Assembly (NCBI GenBank): GCA_963971425.1
Contig: OZ020519.1
Coordinates: forward strand, 17,004,028 to 17,068,027
From: Bryoerythrophyllum caledonicum
Taxonomy: Eukaryota; Streptophyta; Bryopsida; Pottiales; Pottiaceae
Reading direction: 5' to 3'
DNA: 64,000 nt
Made by a program: the position numbers and the translations under genes
The notes under the pieces: generated by a model
What the model was told of the DNA's origin: nothing
What the model saw: the letters and a program-made list of their open reading frames with translations, nothing else
The model's database searches: none
Part shown: one piece after another, positions 1 through 10,345 of the stretch
Layout: every line of letters begins with the position of its first letter
Position numbering within the stretch: position 1 is the stretch's first letter

Positions 1-583
1 AAATTAGCTTCCTGCTCATGGTGCGCAGCATAAAGCGGCATTCCTCCAGACTCGACTCACCGCGACCGGAAACTGATCTCCATCTCTTTTCTGGCATGCG
101 GTTCAGGAATTCCTGATTCAGGAGGTTGTATCGCGCCTCGCGGTAGCTGAGGTCCTTGCCCTGCAGTTGGCTGATGGCGATCTCCAGCTGCAAGGGATAC
201 ATGATGAGTTGAACGCCGCTCTGGAGGACTTTGCATACTTCCAGCAGCTTCGCGCTGTCGTCCAAGTACTTCCGCACGCACTTGTCGTCCTGAAAAGAGA
301 TGAGCACCTGCACGTTCGTGTGCATGCTTAGCACCACGGAGAGCGCCTGCGGCAGCCAGTCGGTGCTCAGAAAACCAAGCTCCTCCCCAGCCTTCGTCAA
401 CGCGTCCAACTCCTCCGCCATCTTGCGCTCAAACTCCTGCAACACGGGGTGCCGTTTTGACGACGAGCTCGACGACGAGCCCGCTACAGTGTTCAGAAGG
501 TGTTGACGGTTGCCGGACCGGTACTTGCCAGGAGTCACCGCACCAAGGGAGGAGAACAACGGGTCAAATCTCTCACGCATCAT
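1..583 (-). CDS. BYPASS1/ROH1-like protein, N-terminal half (runs off left edge)
   Basis: Reading the minus strand from an ATG-ATG pair at 583 gives one open frame to the window edge, about 194 codons. It begins MMRERFDPLFSSLG, has a Ser run near residue 40, then LGFLSTDWLPQALSVVLSMH and a segment containing YLDDSAKLLEVCKVLQSGVQ. A Trp-led helix about nucleotide-contacting length before a Y-L-D-x-S-x-K-L-L-x-(V/L)-C motif is characteristic of the BYPASS1-related family (BPS1/ROH1), plant proteins linked to root-derived mobile signalling (BPS1) and to exocyst-related secretion (ROH1). The family name rests on motif recognition only. The start was chosen because it is the first ATG before the Ser-rich lead; the frame stays open further upstream without an obvious ATG. 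A TATA-like box lies about 210 bp upstream and an hAT transposon about 50 bp beyond that. The C-terminal half is outside the window, so intactness cannot be judged. Confidence 0.6.
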   Translation of the reverse strand, partial: MMRERFDPLFSSLGAVTPGKYRSGNRQHLLNTVAGSSSSSSSKRHPVLQEFERKMAEELDALTKAGEELGFLSTDWLPQALSVVLSMHTNVQVLISFQDDKCVRKYLDDSAKLLEVCKVLQSGVQLIMYPLQLEIAISQLQGKDLSYREARYNLLNQEFLNRMPEKRWRSVSGRGESSLEECRFMLRTMSRKLI

Positions 584-789
584 GATGATGTGTTGTTGGC
601 TTTCGTCTATAATTTTCTCTTGCAATGAATCACGTTTAAATCTTGCCAGGTGTCTTTTCGTTCCAGCACAGGAGCTGCGTGCAATTCGTCTTTGCAACTC
701 AATCAGTATTCTTTGTGTGCGCAGCACAGGAGCTGCGCACACAATCATTTGACGAGGGAAACAAATAAACAACTCGCTTGATTGATGCG

Positions 790-797
790 TTTTTATA
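790..797 (-). promoter_or_regulatory. TATA-like box of the BYPASS1-like gene
   Basis: On the minus strand this reads TATAAAAA within TAGTATAAAAACG. It lies about 207 bp upstream of the chosen ATG at 583, which would place a start site near 760 and a 5' leader of roughly 175 nt. It is the best TATA match between the gene and the hAT element that begins at 851. Motif match only. Confidence 0.45.
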
Positions 798-842
798 CTA
801 GTAACTTTTGGTTCAAAGTAAAAGCTTTTCTACTTCCGCCGG

Positions 843-861
843 CCTTCACTCAGCCTTTTTA
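843..861. repeat. hAT left end: target-site duplication plus terminal inverted repeat
   Basis: Positions 843-850 are CCTTCACT (target duplication) and 851-861 are CAGCCTTTTTA (terminal inverted repeat). Confidence 0.92.
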
Positions 862-888
862 TTAGGAAAAAAGTATCTTCGAAGTGTT

Positions 889-1133
889 GGCGATATTCCC
901 TGGCTTCAATATGGGCAGCTGGCTAAAAATAAAAGAGGTACTAGCGAAGTAGCTGGCTACAAAGTGCAAAAGCCTTGTACATAGGTGGCTATGGATAGAT
1001 CTCAAATACAGAAGTGTGTTGGCTACAATCCGACTTTTCTCATCAACACTATTGGCTATTGCAAGTTTTTTTCCATGGCTGAGGTGGCTACAAATCAGAA
1101 TGTGAAAAAGAAAACTTGGCGACAACTATTAAA
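889..1133. repeat. hAT 3'-side subterminal repeats
   Basis: About ten copies of a short motif with the core TGGC(T/G)A occur in 245 bp. Examples are TTGGCGAT, GCTGGCTAC, GTGGCTAT, TTGGCTAC, TTGGCTAT, GTGGCTAC and TTGGCGAC. The same motif is clustered at the other end. hAT transposases are known to bind short subterminal repeats, so this is a probable transposase-binding array. Confidence 0.65.
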
Positions 1134-1365
1134 TTTATACTAATTTTCATAGCAAACACATTCAATACTTACATCTTACATGGGAACAACCTATCAGGCT
1201 ACGGTTCACAATAATATATCATTTCATTTCACAAACTTAGGAAAAATACACATGTTTTCAAAATAGTTCCCTTCACATCTGAAACTATGCAAAATGAAAT
1301 TCTAGTCCACCTGCAGCACACCATCGGCTGGATGATCCTAAATAGAGCAGTAAACGAGTATCACA

Positions 1366-4358
1366 TCATGGCGCAGATGGACGGCGCCTTTGAGCGGACC
1401 ATGCAGCATAAGCAAGTCCATATGGGAAATTTTCGATGCTGAAGAATGGTTGTGCATACATTCCAATGGCCGTCTCCAAGTTAACTGTCAAGCGGTTTCG
1501 TAATTTGTTCTTGATGAAGGCAAGGTTGCTGAAAGTTCGTTCATCTTCGACTGAGCCCAGTACCTGTACACAAGCAATCTCGGCGAGGGTCATGAACTCC
1601 TTGATGTGAGATCGTAGATGTGTGTTGGATGATAGTGTCCTCCACAAGGCCGTGAAGGGATTGACTATGAGAGGTCGCTCCATAGCAGCGGCAGCATTGT
1701 TTAACATTGTCATTCGGAACATGCCGGACTCGTAATTAAGTCGAGCCCAAGAGATGATAGGATCGACAGAAACCTCTGCAGAAGTTCCAGCAGAGATGAG
1801 GCGATTATCGCCTGAATAGTGCTCCTTCAGAATGGTAAGGTGGTGATCAAAATGATCATAATTCTCCTTCTGCAGCCAATACTGGGGATATAACAACCCC
1901 AACGCATCCATAACTGGAATTGCTGGAAAACGAGTAGTAAGCTCTGTCGATACATTTTCAGCTGCGACTTCAAAACAAACAACAAATTGGAAGTGCAAGT
2001 TGAAGTCACATGCAAAAAAAGGACTACATCTAGTAAATAAGGATTCAGGAGCTCACTCTTGCATGCCGCCTTAACATTGTCCAGTATTTCCTCCCACTTT
2101 GCAACGCTAACAAAGTGGTAGGTTCCAGTCAGCTTGGATCTATGCTTCGTCCAGATGTGTGCGTCTCCAACAATAAACACAAGTTGTCCCTCGCTTGTAT
2201 TTAGGTCTTCTTTCACTTGAAACTTCAATGTAGCATGGGAAAAACTAGCCAGACTGTTAAAATCAGAGAACGCCTTGCTTGTGAAGGCAAGGTTTGGATC
2301 GGAGTAGTTGTGAAACAACTCGGTCTGGCATGCACGTAGAGCTGCTACAAAGTCACAAACGAAGATGTCGCGCCCTTGAGAGAACTTGATGATGCCGTTA
2401 AGAGTCTCCAGCAATGGCATCAAACAACTCAAACCCAGCAGTGTCTCAACATCACAGAGCAAGTCAAGATTGGATCCTGCAGCTTTCACAGATGGTGCAT
2501 CAAGATGCATTTTATATAGTAAAGTATCATATTGTGCAAGCACCCTCTTTGCTGGCTTCAGCATACTGATCCATCTTGTTTTAACTTGCCTCAGGATCTT
2601 GTCGTGGCTTCTATTCATCATGGTTGCCAGCTTGACAAACTCGTTGTGCCGCTTGTGTGAGTGGCTAAAGTAGTTGTAAACACTACCTAACATATCCTCC
2701 ACATTTGAAACTACTGGCATCTTGGACAATGTCGCAATGGCAAGTTGGAAACGGTGGCTCATGCAATGGATGCCGTCCATCCATGGAGCATGGTGGTCTT
2801 TAAGCTGTCGAGTGACTCCTGTTCTGGCGCCTTGAAATACACTTACGCCGTCGGCGCCAAAAGAAACAAACTTTGCAGCTATTGCTTCCCGTGGCAAGGC
2901 ACCCTCCACCGTCATAGCACTGACAATCGCCTCAGTCATGTTAATTGCCGAACCTCCATCAACTATGCACTTCAACGCCAACAAATATGGCTGTCGAACC
3001 CAGTCCTTCATGACGTATATATGTATGCTCAACCATGACTGATTGTCCACGCTTGTAGCTTCGTCACAAGTGATTGCAAAGAACCGAGCACTGGCCAGAG
3101 TCTCGGCGAGCTTTGCCTTCACCAAAGTGTATAGAATGTTGGCCATCGCCCATCCAGAATTGTCGGACCAGTGCTTCTTTGGAAGGTGCCGAACCTGCAA
3201 GAAATTGAAGAGTGATTGCAGGGACTCGTACTCGACCATCGGACGTCCCTCCGCTAATATGTGGAATATGGTTGCAAACTGCACTCGCTTTCTCGCTCGC
3301 TCACCAACCTCATTCTGGGCCAATTGAACAACTGTTTGGGGCCCTCGTGATGCATACAACATTGTATTTTTGGCATATACACAATCTTTAGAGTAGTAAT
3401 ACTCGCCTGCCTTTGCCACCCCTGGAATATCACGAATTGCTTTTCTACGGCCTGCATGCTTTGTTAAGGTATCCCATTTTGAGAGTAAGAGCTTCACTCG
3501 TCGCTGCATGGTAGAGCAAATTGTACATTTTACCTGACAAAGTTGTCCATCAGCTCCATGAACCATCTCCGCCCAAGGCAGTCTGGCAGCCCAGGTATCC
3601 TGAAATCGCCTAGATGCCTCGTATTGCTTACGTCGAAGAACAGGGTTCGATGTTGATACCTTGGTGGTCTGTTCTTCATACAACGATGCATCCTTCTCCT
3701 CTCCACTAAGAACAATCAACATTTCTTCGTCGCTACAGTTAACAAATACTGTAGCATCCTCGTCAATATCAACGTCCAAGGGCACGGGCTCCACATCTGA
3801 GCTGTCAAGAAGAATACCCGCCGTTTTTCTTTGCTTGGACTCCTGAATAACCTTCTCTTTCCCTTTGCGGCTTGCATTACTAGGGAGCACTGGCATTGAT
3901 GTCGGTGAACTTACGCCATCTCTTTGAGGGGATCGAATTTGAAGCGGCACTTCTTGCTGTCTTGGTTGCAATCGCCGGCGCCTGAAAAGATCAGTTGTGG
4001 TCTGCGACACGCGTTCTAAAGTTGGAAAAGAAGGCGACACTCGAGGTGTCTCAAGGGGACCAAGGTTCAGCGAATTCCGGCTACTGCAGAAATATCTAAG
4101 GAGTGATCCAGCATGGTTTGCTACCCTTGGTGTCGCAACTTGTGTGCCTATCATCCTCGGCGAGTCCTCCGCCTGCTGGTCTTCTCGGCCAACATCGTAA
4201 CCACTACTTAAAACAGGATCTCCATGGTCTCCACCTCCTCTCACCAAGCTGTTGATGCTCTCGCTCTCACCTCCACCTAAACTGCTCAAACCTCCTCCAC
4301 CAACGCCACTTCCTCCACCACCCGACTCCAAACCTTCACTTTGAGCAGAGAATGCCAT
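1366..4358 (-). CDS. hAT transposase, two exons (4358-2057 and 1961-1366)
   Basis: Exon 1 starts at the ATG at 4358. Exon 2 ends at a TGA at 1366. A plausible 95-nt intron (2056-1962) has donor A|GTGAGC and acceptor GCAG, both phase 1, and joins them into about 965 residues. Visible parts in order: a Gly/Ser-rich disordered N-terminus; a basic stretch near 163-180; a BED-like zinc finger with Cys278, Cys281 and His301; an RNase H-like core with the first acidic residue in CDEAT (Asp432), the second in FGADG (Asp503), and the family C-x2-H motif in CMSH (532-535); an RW motif (KTRWISM); and, in exon 2, the hAT C-terminal dimerisation block with VLGSVEDERTFSNLAFIKNK. It would cut and paste the element by binding the inverted and subterminal repeats. 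No frame break is seen apart from the intron; the exact acceptor is uncertain (a GAAG site 7 nt upstream is in the same phase only if codons are re-counted). Confidence 0.87.
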
Positions 4359-4829
4359 GATTTCAGCTCTTGTAAAATCGACGTGTACAAAAACTGTGCA
4401 TCAAGCGAAACACAAGTTCTAACTTCTGCATGGGCACTAAGCATTGTATGGAAGTTGCACACTAAAGAAGAAGGGCTAATTTCCTTCTATTTGATGTATT
4501 CCTTCAGAAACAAATTACAATGTTGTAGTCCTTTGCATTGTGTAGTGGATTTCATATTTTCATTTTCTTTTGCACAACTCTGTGATTTGATATTGGAAGT
4601 TTGATGTGCTTAATATTTTCAAATTCAGCAGTTGATTTCCTGAATCTTTTGACGCACTCCTTTGATGTTGTTTTTGTGGTCAATGTCTACTTCGCAAAGA
4701 GTGGGAGTACTGAGGTCATATTGAACATGACACTTCTATGGCGCCAAAGTTTAAAAGAACTAAACAACTTCCACCATTCAATCATGAAAGCACCACAAAA
4801 TTTAAATTACATCAAACTTGAGAACCTTG

Positions 4830-5165
4830 GCTACAAGTCCCACACTTCATGTACTTCAGTGATGAATCATGATATTAGCTACAGATCAGTCTATAGACTA
4901 CTGTAGAAAAGTATATTGGCGATAGCCTGTCCACTTTGAAGTATGCTTTTGGCGAGGTGGTGACAAAGAAGAATGAATTTTTTTTCACCGTGATTGACTC
5001 TGTTGGCGATATCATCCAATATAAATGGCCATAAGCAGTGAAGTACTGGCTACCAATCACAGATTAGTATCAAAGGGATATGATCTGATCTGGCTATGCC
5101 ATCACTACCTTCGTAGATGTACTGGCATCTGCTCCCTACAAGCAATAGCAATTAGGCTATAAAAT
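4830..5165. repeat. hAT 5'-side subterminal repeats
   Basis: This stretch between the transposase start and the right end has the same short motif as the left end: TTGGCTAC, TTAGCTAC, TTGGCGAT (twice), TTGGCGAG, CTGGCTAC, CTGGCTAT and TAGGCTAT. The transposase leader and promoter must lie within 4359-5246, but no clear TATA box could be chosen. Confidence 0.6.
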
Positions 5166-5246
5166 GGTATTTTAGCCCAAGTTTTCCTTGTGGGGATTTC
5201 GAAGCAACCTAGTGGATGGTGAAATACTTCGATTTTTAGCCAGTTC

Positions 5247-5265
5247 TAAAAAGGCTGCCTTCACT
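5247..5265. repeat. hAT right end: terminal inverted repeat plus target-site duplication
   Basis: Positions 5247-5257 are TAAAAAGGCTG, the exact inverse of 851-861. Positions 5258-5265 are CCTTCACT, identical to 843-850. Confidence 0.92.
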
Positions 5266-5460
5266 AGACTTTACTCGAGTTCATCTTCTATTTTTGGATC
5301 AAAGTACAGTGTAACTTTGATAATATCACACCACACCCTAATCATTTCACCACACAAAAACGTAGGAGGACCTTGTTGTAAGAAAACCTAAACCGAAAAC
5401 CGAGTTCAGGATCAACGCATCTCCGTTCAATGAGCACTGTGGATGCCCTCATACAAGGTG

Positions 5461-6379
5461 TCAGAAAGATTGCATAATCATCACAACACATCGACAATAG
5501 CATGTATCCGAAATCTTAAGGCCCGCATACAAAACCACACATCTGCGCAGGTGAGATATCAGCGCAGAAGCTGAGGGAATGATAATAGGCTCGTGAGTTG
5601 AGAAATTATCTTTGGGCTGGTTACCACACACCTTTCTATATGCATAGTCTAAAAGATGGTCGTAATCGACTCCAATTGGCATGTTCAGGTGCTTCGCTTC
5701 AAGCAAATTCAACCTCCACTCTTCCATGATATCCTCGTCCCATACCAATTCCCTAACCATACTACTAAGATCGTGAATCTGGGTGTCACGAAATGGACTC
5801 AGAAAAGGCAATGCATTCAACAATAGCATGTGAACCTTGGAACTCGTTTGGTTCTGTTGGAACACAAACTGAATCTTTTGACAGCACCTGTTCGAAAGTA
5901 TCTCAACTGCCTCTGCCAATAGCGGCATGGGAAGCTCATTCTCCAACAAGGCAATGTCGGTAGGCATCATGTGCATCAATTCTCTCAACCCTTTTCTCTG
6001 AAAAAAACTAAAAAACCAACCAAGCGCAAACCGCTTCTCCAGCTCAGAATAAAGCCAGGCGGCAAGCCACAGAGAGTCTGTCACGAGGTCATCAGGCTGT
6101 AGGTTGTTCTGCAAAGCGCCTTCATAACACTGTCGGGTTGCAGAAGCCCTAGCTATGGCGGTGAGGTTCGTTAGGTTTGCGGGGTGAGGGCCAACGAGGA
6201 GTTGCGTCCTCAGCAATTTCCTTGTGGAAAAGAAAGCTTTCAGGCATGGAAGGAAGGGAGACAAATGCTGGCCCAATGGTCAGCACTCTGGGCTCTCGTG
6301 CAGACGGGTGCCTCATGTAGAAAAAACTTGGAATGTTGAAAATGGATACTACCTCGTAGTTGGGAACTGGGTGAGCCAT
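5461..6379 (-). pseudogene. DUF247-family plant protein, truncated and frame-disrupted
   Basis: From the ATG at 6379 the minus strand encodes a DUF247 N-terminus: IFNIPSFF, then a Pro-Arg-Val-x-x-Ile-Gly-Pro motif (EPRVLTIGPAF), matching the family's I-x-x-V-P and P-x-x-V-S-I-G-P signatures. Around 6250 the matching sequence moves to another frame (FFSTRKLLRTQLL). It then carries DIALLENELPMPLLAEAVEIL, the family's D-x-x-L-L-E-N-Q-(I/L)-P-x-x-(V/L) signature, and an IPSAS motif near the end. One base too many or too few near 6250 explains the shift. Total coding is about 305 codons against the usual 400-500, and the conserved C-terminal half after IPSAS, with its membrane segment, is missing. 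I infer a decayed gene, although a single sequencing error could account for the shift alone. DUF247 proteins are plant membrane-associated proteins of mostly unknown function. Confidence 0.66.
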
Positions 6380-7250
6380 CTTGCCTGATCTCGTTCTAGC
6401 AATGCAACAAGTCTAACTGATCACGAAATCATTCACACTTTCACAGACATACACTAGCATTTGAGCTACAATAGTACGCTATTACTTAGATACCCTCCAA
6501 CTTCGAGCACATGTAAAACAAAATCGACCGGCATCCAAGAATAAGATCATCGCCGATTAATTGGGATGAGTAACTTACCTGAACAATTAAAGATAATCAC
6601 AAAATCCCGCTCCTGAAGCACTGCAAGACCCTAAATACACATCCACAAACCTAAAACTCTAAATCCGAAACCCTAAACCTAATTTTTTCCCCAGATAGGA
6701 AGAGTTTGGACTTACTTGCGCTGCACTCCGATCGGCTGGTGACGTCTTTCTTCATCGGGAAGTGGCTCTCGCTGTGGCCGTATTTGTTCGAGGAGGTCAA
6801 TGAAACCAAGGTATGGAGGTTCTGGGCAGTAAGCACGAGGATCTAAACGCGTTATTGTAACCCTAAATCACATAACCTGCCTCCGCGCGCCTCCGCGCGC
6901 CTGCCTCCCTGCGCGCCTCCCCGCGCCGCCGCCTCGATCTCGCTACGCTCCCTGCCCTGATCTTGCCGCCCTAATCTCGCCGTGCCACAAACCTCACGCC
7001 ACAAACCTCACGCCACAACCTCACCAAACCCTCGCCCGCGCTACAACCTCACCAAACCCCTCGTGCCGTAACCTCACCAAAATCACCACATAACCTCACC
7101 AAACCATCGCGCTACAACCCTCGCGCCACACCCGCTCCGGACCCTAAACCCTAATCGCACAAAACCCTCGACCTCCTCACCAAACCCCAAACCTTGTCTT
7201 CCCCCTTGAAACCACCACAATCCATCTCAAAAACCCTAAACCGACATGAC
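6380..7250. other. DUF247 upstream region with CCCTAAA-type motifs and CpG-rich patch
   Basis: No gene is supported here. Between about 6640 and 7240 there are many AAACCCTAA-like motifs (telo-box type) and a degenerate repeat of CCTCACCAAACCCTCG / CCACAACCTCACC. Positions 6880-6945 are unusually CpG-rich, with repeated CCTCCGCGCGC. Telo-boxes are common in 5' regions of plant housekeeping genes; this could be an old promoter or leader, or degraded telomere-like sequence. Confidence 0.5.
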
Positions 7251-7403
7251 CGTTCACCTAAACCTCGCCATAGCCGTGGAGCTCCACCAAATCTTTAAAA
7301 AGCAAGTGGAAAGAAGGTGGATGAGGGAAGGAGGTGGATGAGGAAGGGGAGGGGAGGTTGCCTGGGCAGGCCTTGGGCTGAGGGCTGAAAATTTCGTAGA
7401 GGG

Positions 7404-7415
7404 TGCCACGTGGCA
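7404..7415. promoter_or_regulatory. Perfect G-box palindrome TGCCACGTGGCA
   Basis: A 12-bp palindrome centred on CACGTG, the binding core of plant bZIP and bHLH factors. It lies in a GC-rich patch (7320-7530) with no convincing gene beside it, so any function is speculative. Confidence 0.3.
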
Positions 7416-7719
7416 GAGAAGGCCAGCGTGGCACGGCCGCACGGGCAGGTTGCTGCCCGGCCAGGGTCGGGCCCCGACCCAAGCGCCCCGACGAGGCTGC
7501 GCCACGGTGTAACGCTCGTCGGGGTGAATTAGGGAGATCCACTTGGAAGTGCTCTAACTACATTTTGGGCTATTGTAGAATCTTGGCCGCGCCTAGATGT
7601 TTGTGGCGGTTTTTGATTTCCCAGGAGGTTTCTCGTGTTACTGCGGCGGATGTCGTACTTGGTGAGGTACGAGTTGAATTTGGAAGGAGTTTTGTGAATT
7701 TGTGACTCTGAGGTGTGCA

Positions 7720-8520
7720 TCAGGAAAATCCCAGGCAATTGAGCGCATATAGAATTTATACGACAGTCCTATAAAAATCATGATCATGTAGATTCTATAT
7801 TGATCTTCTACATTTTCTATATTGTTAACGATACACAAACAATATTGACTCAAATTCTCTTGAGATCATATCGCAAAAAAACAATACAAACTTTGTATGT
7901 GATTTTTTTGTATACAATAATTATAGATATACAATATGTAAGAAAAAATATATTTGTGCTGTATAATCTTTTTAACATACTGTAATCATACAAATTCAAA
8001 AAACAATATAGTTTCTGTACAGTTTTATATATTTCTCATATAAGTATAATATAATATGTCACACATCTTGCATATTTGAAATATCAAAAACATATTTAAA
8101 AATCACATCAAGATACAAAAATTGATTTGTAAACTAATTAACCCTAAATGTAGACAATCATGAAGGGGGCTTTTGCAAATCTCAACCATGTTTCTATAAT
8201 TGCAGTTTATATCTGCTTTCTTAAAATTTTGTACAAAGATGCAAGGAGACAAAACGTACATAGAAATATAATTTGTATTCAAATCCAAGCTAGGTAGAAA
8301 AGAGGTTATACCATTATAAATAAAAACTTCTCAAGTTTGGGCAAATCTAGCAAGTCCATTTGGAAAATCCCAGCCAATTCTATACGGGTTTCATATGAAA
8401 ATTATATGAGAAATATGGTCACATAGATTACATCTTGAGCTTATACACTTCTTTTATTTTTATTGATACATAAACAAAATTGACTCAATTCTTCTTGGAT
8501 TCATATTATAAAAAACCAAT
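7720..8520 (+). repeat. Divergent direct repeat pair (about 160 bp each)
   Basis: 7722-7885 and 8358-8520 share the order GGAAAATCCCAG, then CAATT, TATTGATACA(T/C)AAACAA, ATTGACTCAA and a TTCAT/ATCATAT end. Identity is moderate. The intervening sequence includes the repeat copy at 8165-8355. No gene is seen between 7546 and 9087. Confidence 0.55.
8165..8355 (+). repeat. Partial copy of the dispersed repeat found in the 4.2-kb arms
   Basis: The order GGGGGCTTTTGCAAATCTC, TATAATTGCAG, ACAAAGATGCAAGGAGACA, AATAAAAACTTCTCAAGT and GGGCAAATC matches 23,200-23,390 in the same orientation (GGTGGGTTTCTGCAAATCTC ... ACAAAGATGCAAGAAGACA ... AATAAAAACTTCCCAAGT ... GGGCAAGTC). It shows that the arm sequence belongs to a family present elsewhere. 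Confidence 0.65.
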
Positions 8521-8603
8521 ATATATATACTGAAATCCAATATAATTTTTTCATGAAGATGATATACGGAAATAATATACACTTTTTACATCAATTTTTT
8601 TGT

Positions 8604-8705
8604 AAAATGGTCATGTATCATTCATGGTTTGTAAAATGGTCATGTATTATTCATGTATTATACAAGAAAAATGCAAAATGGTAATGTATTGTTCATGTAT
8701 GGTGT
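8604..8705 (+). repeat. Short tandem repeat, about 28-40 bp unit, three copies
   Basis: The unit TGTAAAATGGTCATGTATTATTCATG occurs three times with small changes, the third copy being spaced by an extra AAGAAAAATG. Confidence 0.6.
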
Positions 8706-9087
8706 TGAATTTGAGCACAATAAGGTTCAAATATTGAAATAATCTTCAAATGAAAGATATTTGTTGAAGACTCTTAAAAACAAAGGCTTAGTTAAAAAAA
8801 AACATTGTCCATCCCAATACCCATTCGTCAAGCACATCATCATAGAAATGTGATACACCTTGTTTTTAACTAACAAAAAATTTCCATCGTCATTTAAATT
8901 AGATGACTTATATTAAATACATTTTTCATCATCAACTCGGAATGAAGTTTAATATGGAATCTTGGAAAGCTTTCTTGGATATAATATCAACTTCATACAA
9001 AATATGAGAATTAAGAGGACAAAGAACAGTGAATCTTGAGAGCCTTAAGTTACTAAATGAATAGTACAGAAGGGTGTCATTCAAATT

Positions 9088-10066
9088 GGCGTTTTGGCAT
9101 TCCAAGGATATTGCCATACACTGCTGCCAACTTTGACACCCACTTGAGGGCTAAAAAATTGGTATTTTATCATGAAATTTTGGGAACAACGTCATCTCTA
9201 TGTTGAAAATATGCATATAATTCAAGTCCAAGAGGTTTATACAAATAAAAATGCAAGATTTATCAACATGGGGTGTAATAAAGCTTCACATCTGCCAACT
9301 TTGACACCCTCTCAAGGATTGAGGAATTTCTGTTTTTCCATGGGATTTTTGAAGTGGAAACATTTGTATATTGATTACATGTGTGGAAATTTTCAAGTCC
9401 AAAGGATCCACACTAAAATTGATATCCCAAATCTACCAAGGAATACGGTGCTTTGTATACATTTTATGGCATTAAAATTTATCTCACATGTTACCAACAT
9501 AGGTATGATCTTGTGCCAATTTTTCTGTTATGTATGAACAAAAACACAATCCTAGTGAAGTTGGCAGTAGTGATAAGCTTTTCTCTTTATTTCTCACAAC
9601 AACACATGTTGGTAGACTTGGAATATGTTTTTTTGTGTGGATCTTTTGAATTTGAAGTTTTCAAAGGAAGATATTCAAAATTGTATATTCAAAATTGTAT
9701 ATTCAAAATTGTAAATTGAATATCTTCCTTTGAATACATTTCCTGGCCTTGAAACTTTTTGCACATGTTATTAACATAAAGATAACCATGTTTCTGAAAT
9801 TTCATGTTAAAATGACAAATTATCAGCCCTAAGGAGGGTGTCAAAGTTGGCAGCTGTGAAACAATTCTCACAGCTACCCCATGTTGGTAGATCTTGCATA
9901 TCTTTTTTTTTATACATCTCCTGGATTTGAAATTTGGTGTGCATGTTTTTAACATAGAAGCTTTGTACAAAAAATTTAAAGGTAAAGTAACAAGTTTTCA
10001 GCCTTGTGGAGGGTGTCAAAGTTGGCAGCATTATGGGACCGCATCCTTGAAATTGCCAAAACGCCG
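9088..10066. mobile_element. Foldback (MITE-like) element with two subrepeats per arm
   Basis: CTGCCAACTTTGACACCC occurs at 9124 and 9292. Its reverse complement GGGTGTCAAAGTTGGCAG occurs at 9836 and 10011. The arms therefore each hold two units of about 170 bp, in opposite orientation around a centre near 9575. Pairing continues outward: GGCGTTTTGGCATTCCAAGGAT at the left (from 9088) pairs with ATCCTTGAAATTGCCAAAACGCC at the right (to about 10066). There is no transposase, so it is a non-autonomous foldback type. Target duplications were not resolved. Confidence 0.7.
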
Positions 10067-10132
10067 TACTGTACCAAATTTCACATCAACTGCCATGACC
10101 ATGGCAAGCAATGGTGGACTTTGCGGCCTACA

Positions 10133-10345
10133 CATCAATTGGTAGGGCACTTGATTTCTCTCAAAGGAGGAGCAGAGTTCGATTCCGGCTAGGCTTAGAT
10201 TGGTGTATGCATGTAGAGTGGTGTAAGTAGATGAGTGGAGGGGAATCCCATGATTGGTAGTTCCGTCGTTGTGGTCCTGTCTTCAATCTCGTTCACCCAA
10301 CTTTGGTCTATCACTGCTATTACCACTATGTTTCTAAACAAGCAA
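10133..10345 (+). mobile_element. tRNA-derived SINE-like element
   Basis: The head resembles a decayed tRNA: an A-box-like TCAATTGGTAGGGCAC, an anticodon-arm-like TTGA/TCAA stem, and a B box (GAGTTCGATTCCG at 10175-10187), ending GGCTAGGC opposite GCCTA at the start. Acceptor pairing is only partial, so it is not scored as a tRNA gene. It is followed by about 150 bp of unrelated body. The 3' end is uncertain. Confidence 0.45.

Larger units (their letters stand above)
851..5257 (-). mobile_element. hAT superfamily DNA transposon, apparently complete and autonomous
   Basis: The element is 4,407 bp. It starts CAGCCTTTTTA at 851 and ends TAAAAAGGCTG at 5257, a perfect 11-bp terminal inverted repeat. 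The 8 bp on each side are identical (CCTTCACT at 843-850 and 5258-5265), the 8-bp target duplication expected of hAT elements; CAG at the tip is also typical of the superfamily. Both ends carry clusters of a short TGGC-core motif, as expected for hAT subterminal transposase-binding repeats. It encodes a near full-length transposase on the minus strand with one small intron. The clean duplication and termini suggest a fairly recent insertion. It sits about 50 bp upstream of the TATA-like box of the BYPASS1-like gene, with the transposase on the same strand as that gene. Confidence 0.93.

Noticed and set aside
6640-7240. A true interstitial telomere block
   Set aside because: CCCTAAA units are scattered and degenerate rather than in tandem; telo-box-rich leader or promoter sequence is more likely.
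10133-10196. A functional tRNA gene
   Set aside because: The B box is good, but acceptor-stem pairing is only five base pairs and the D and anticodon arms are poor. A SINE head fits better.
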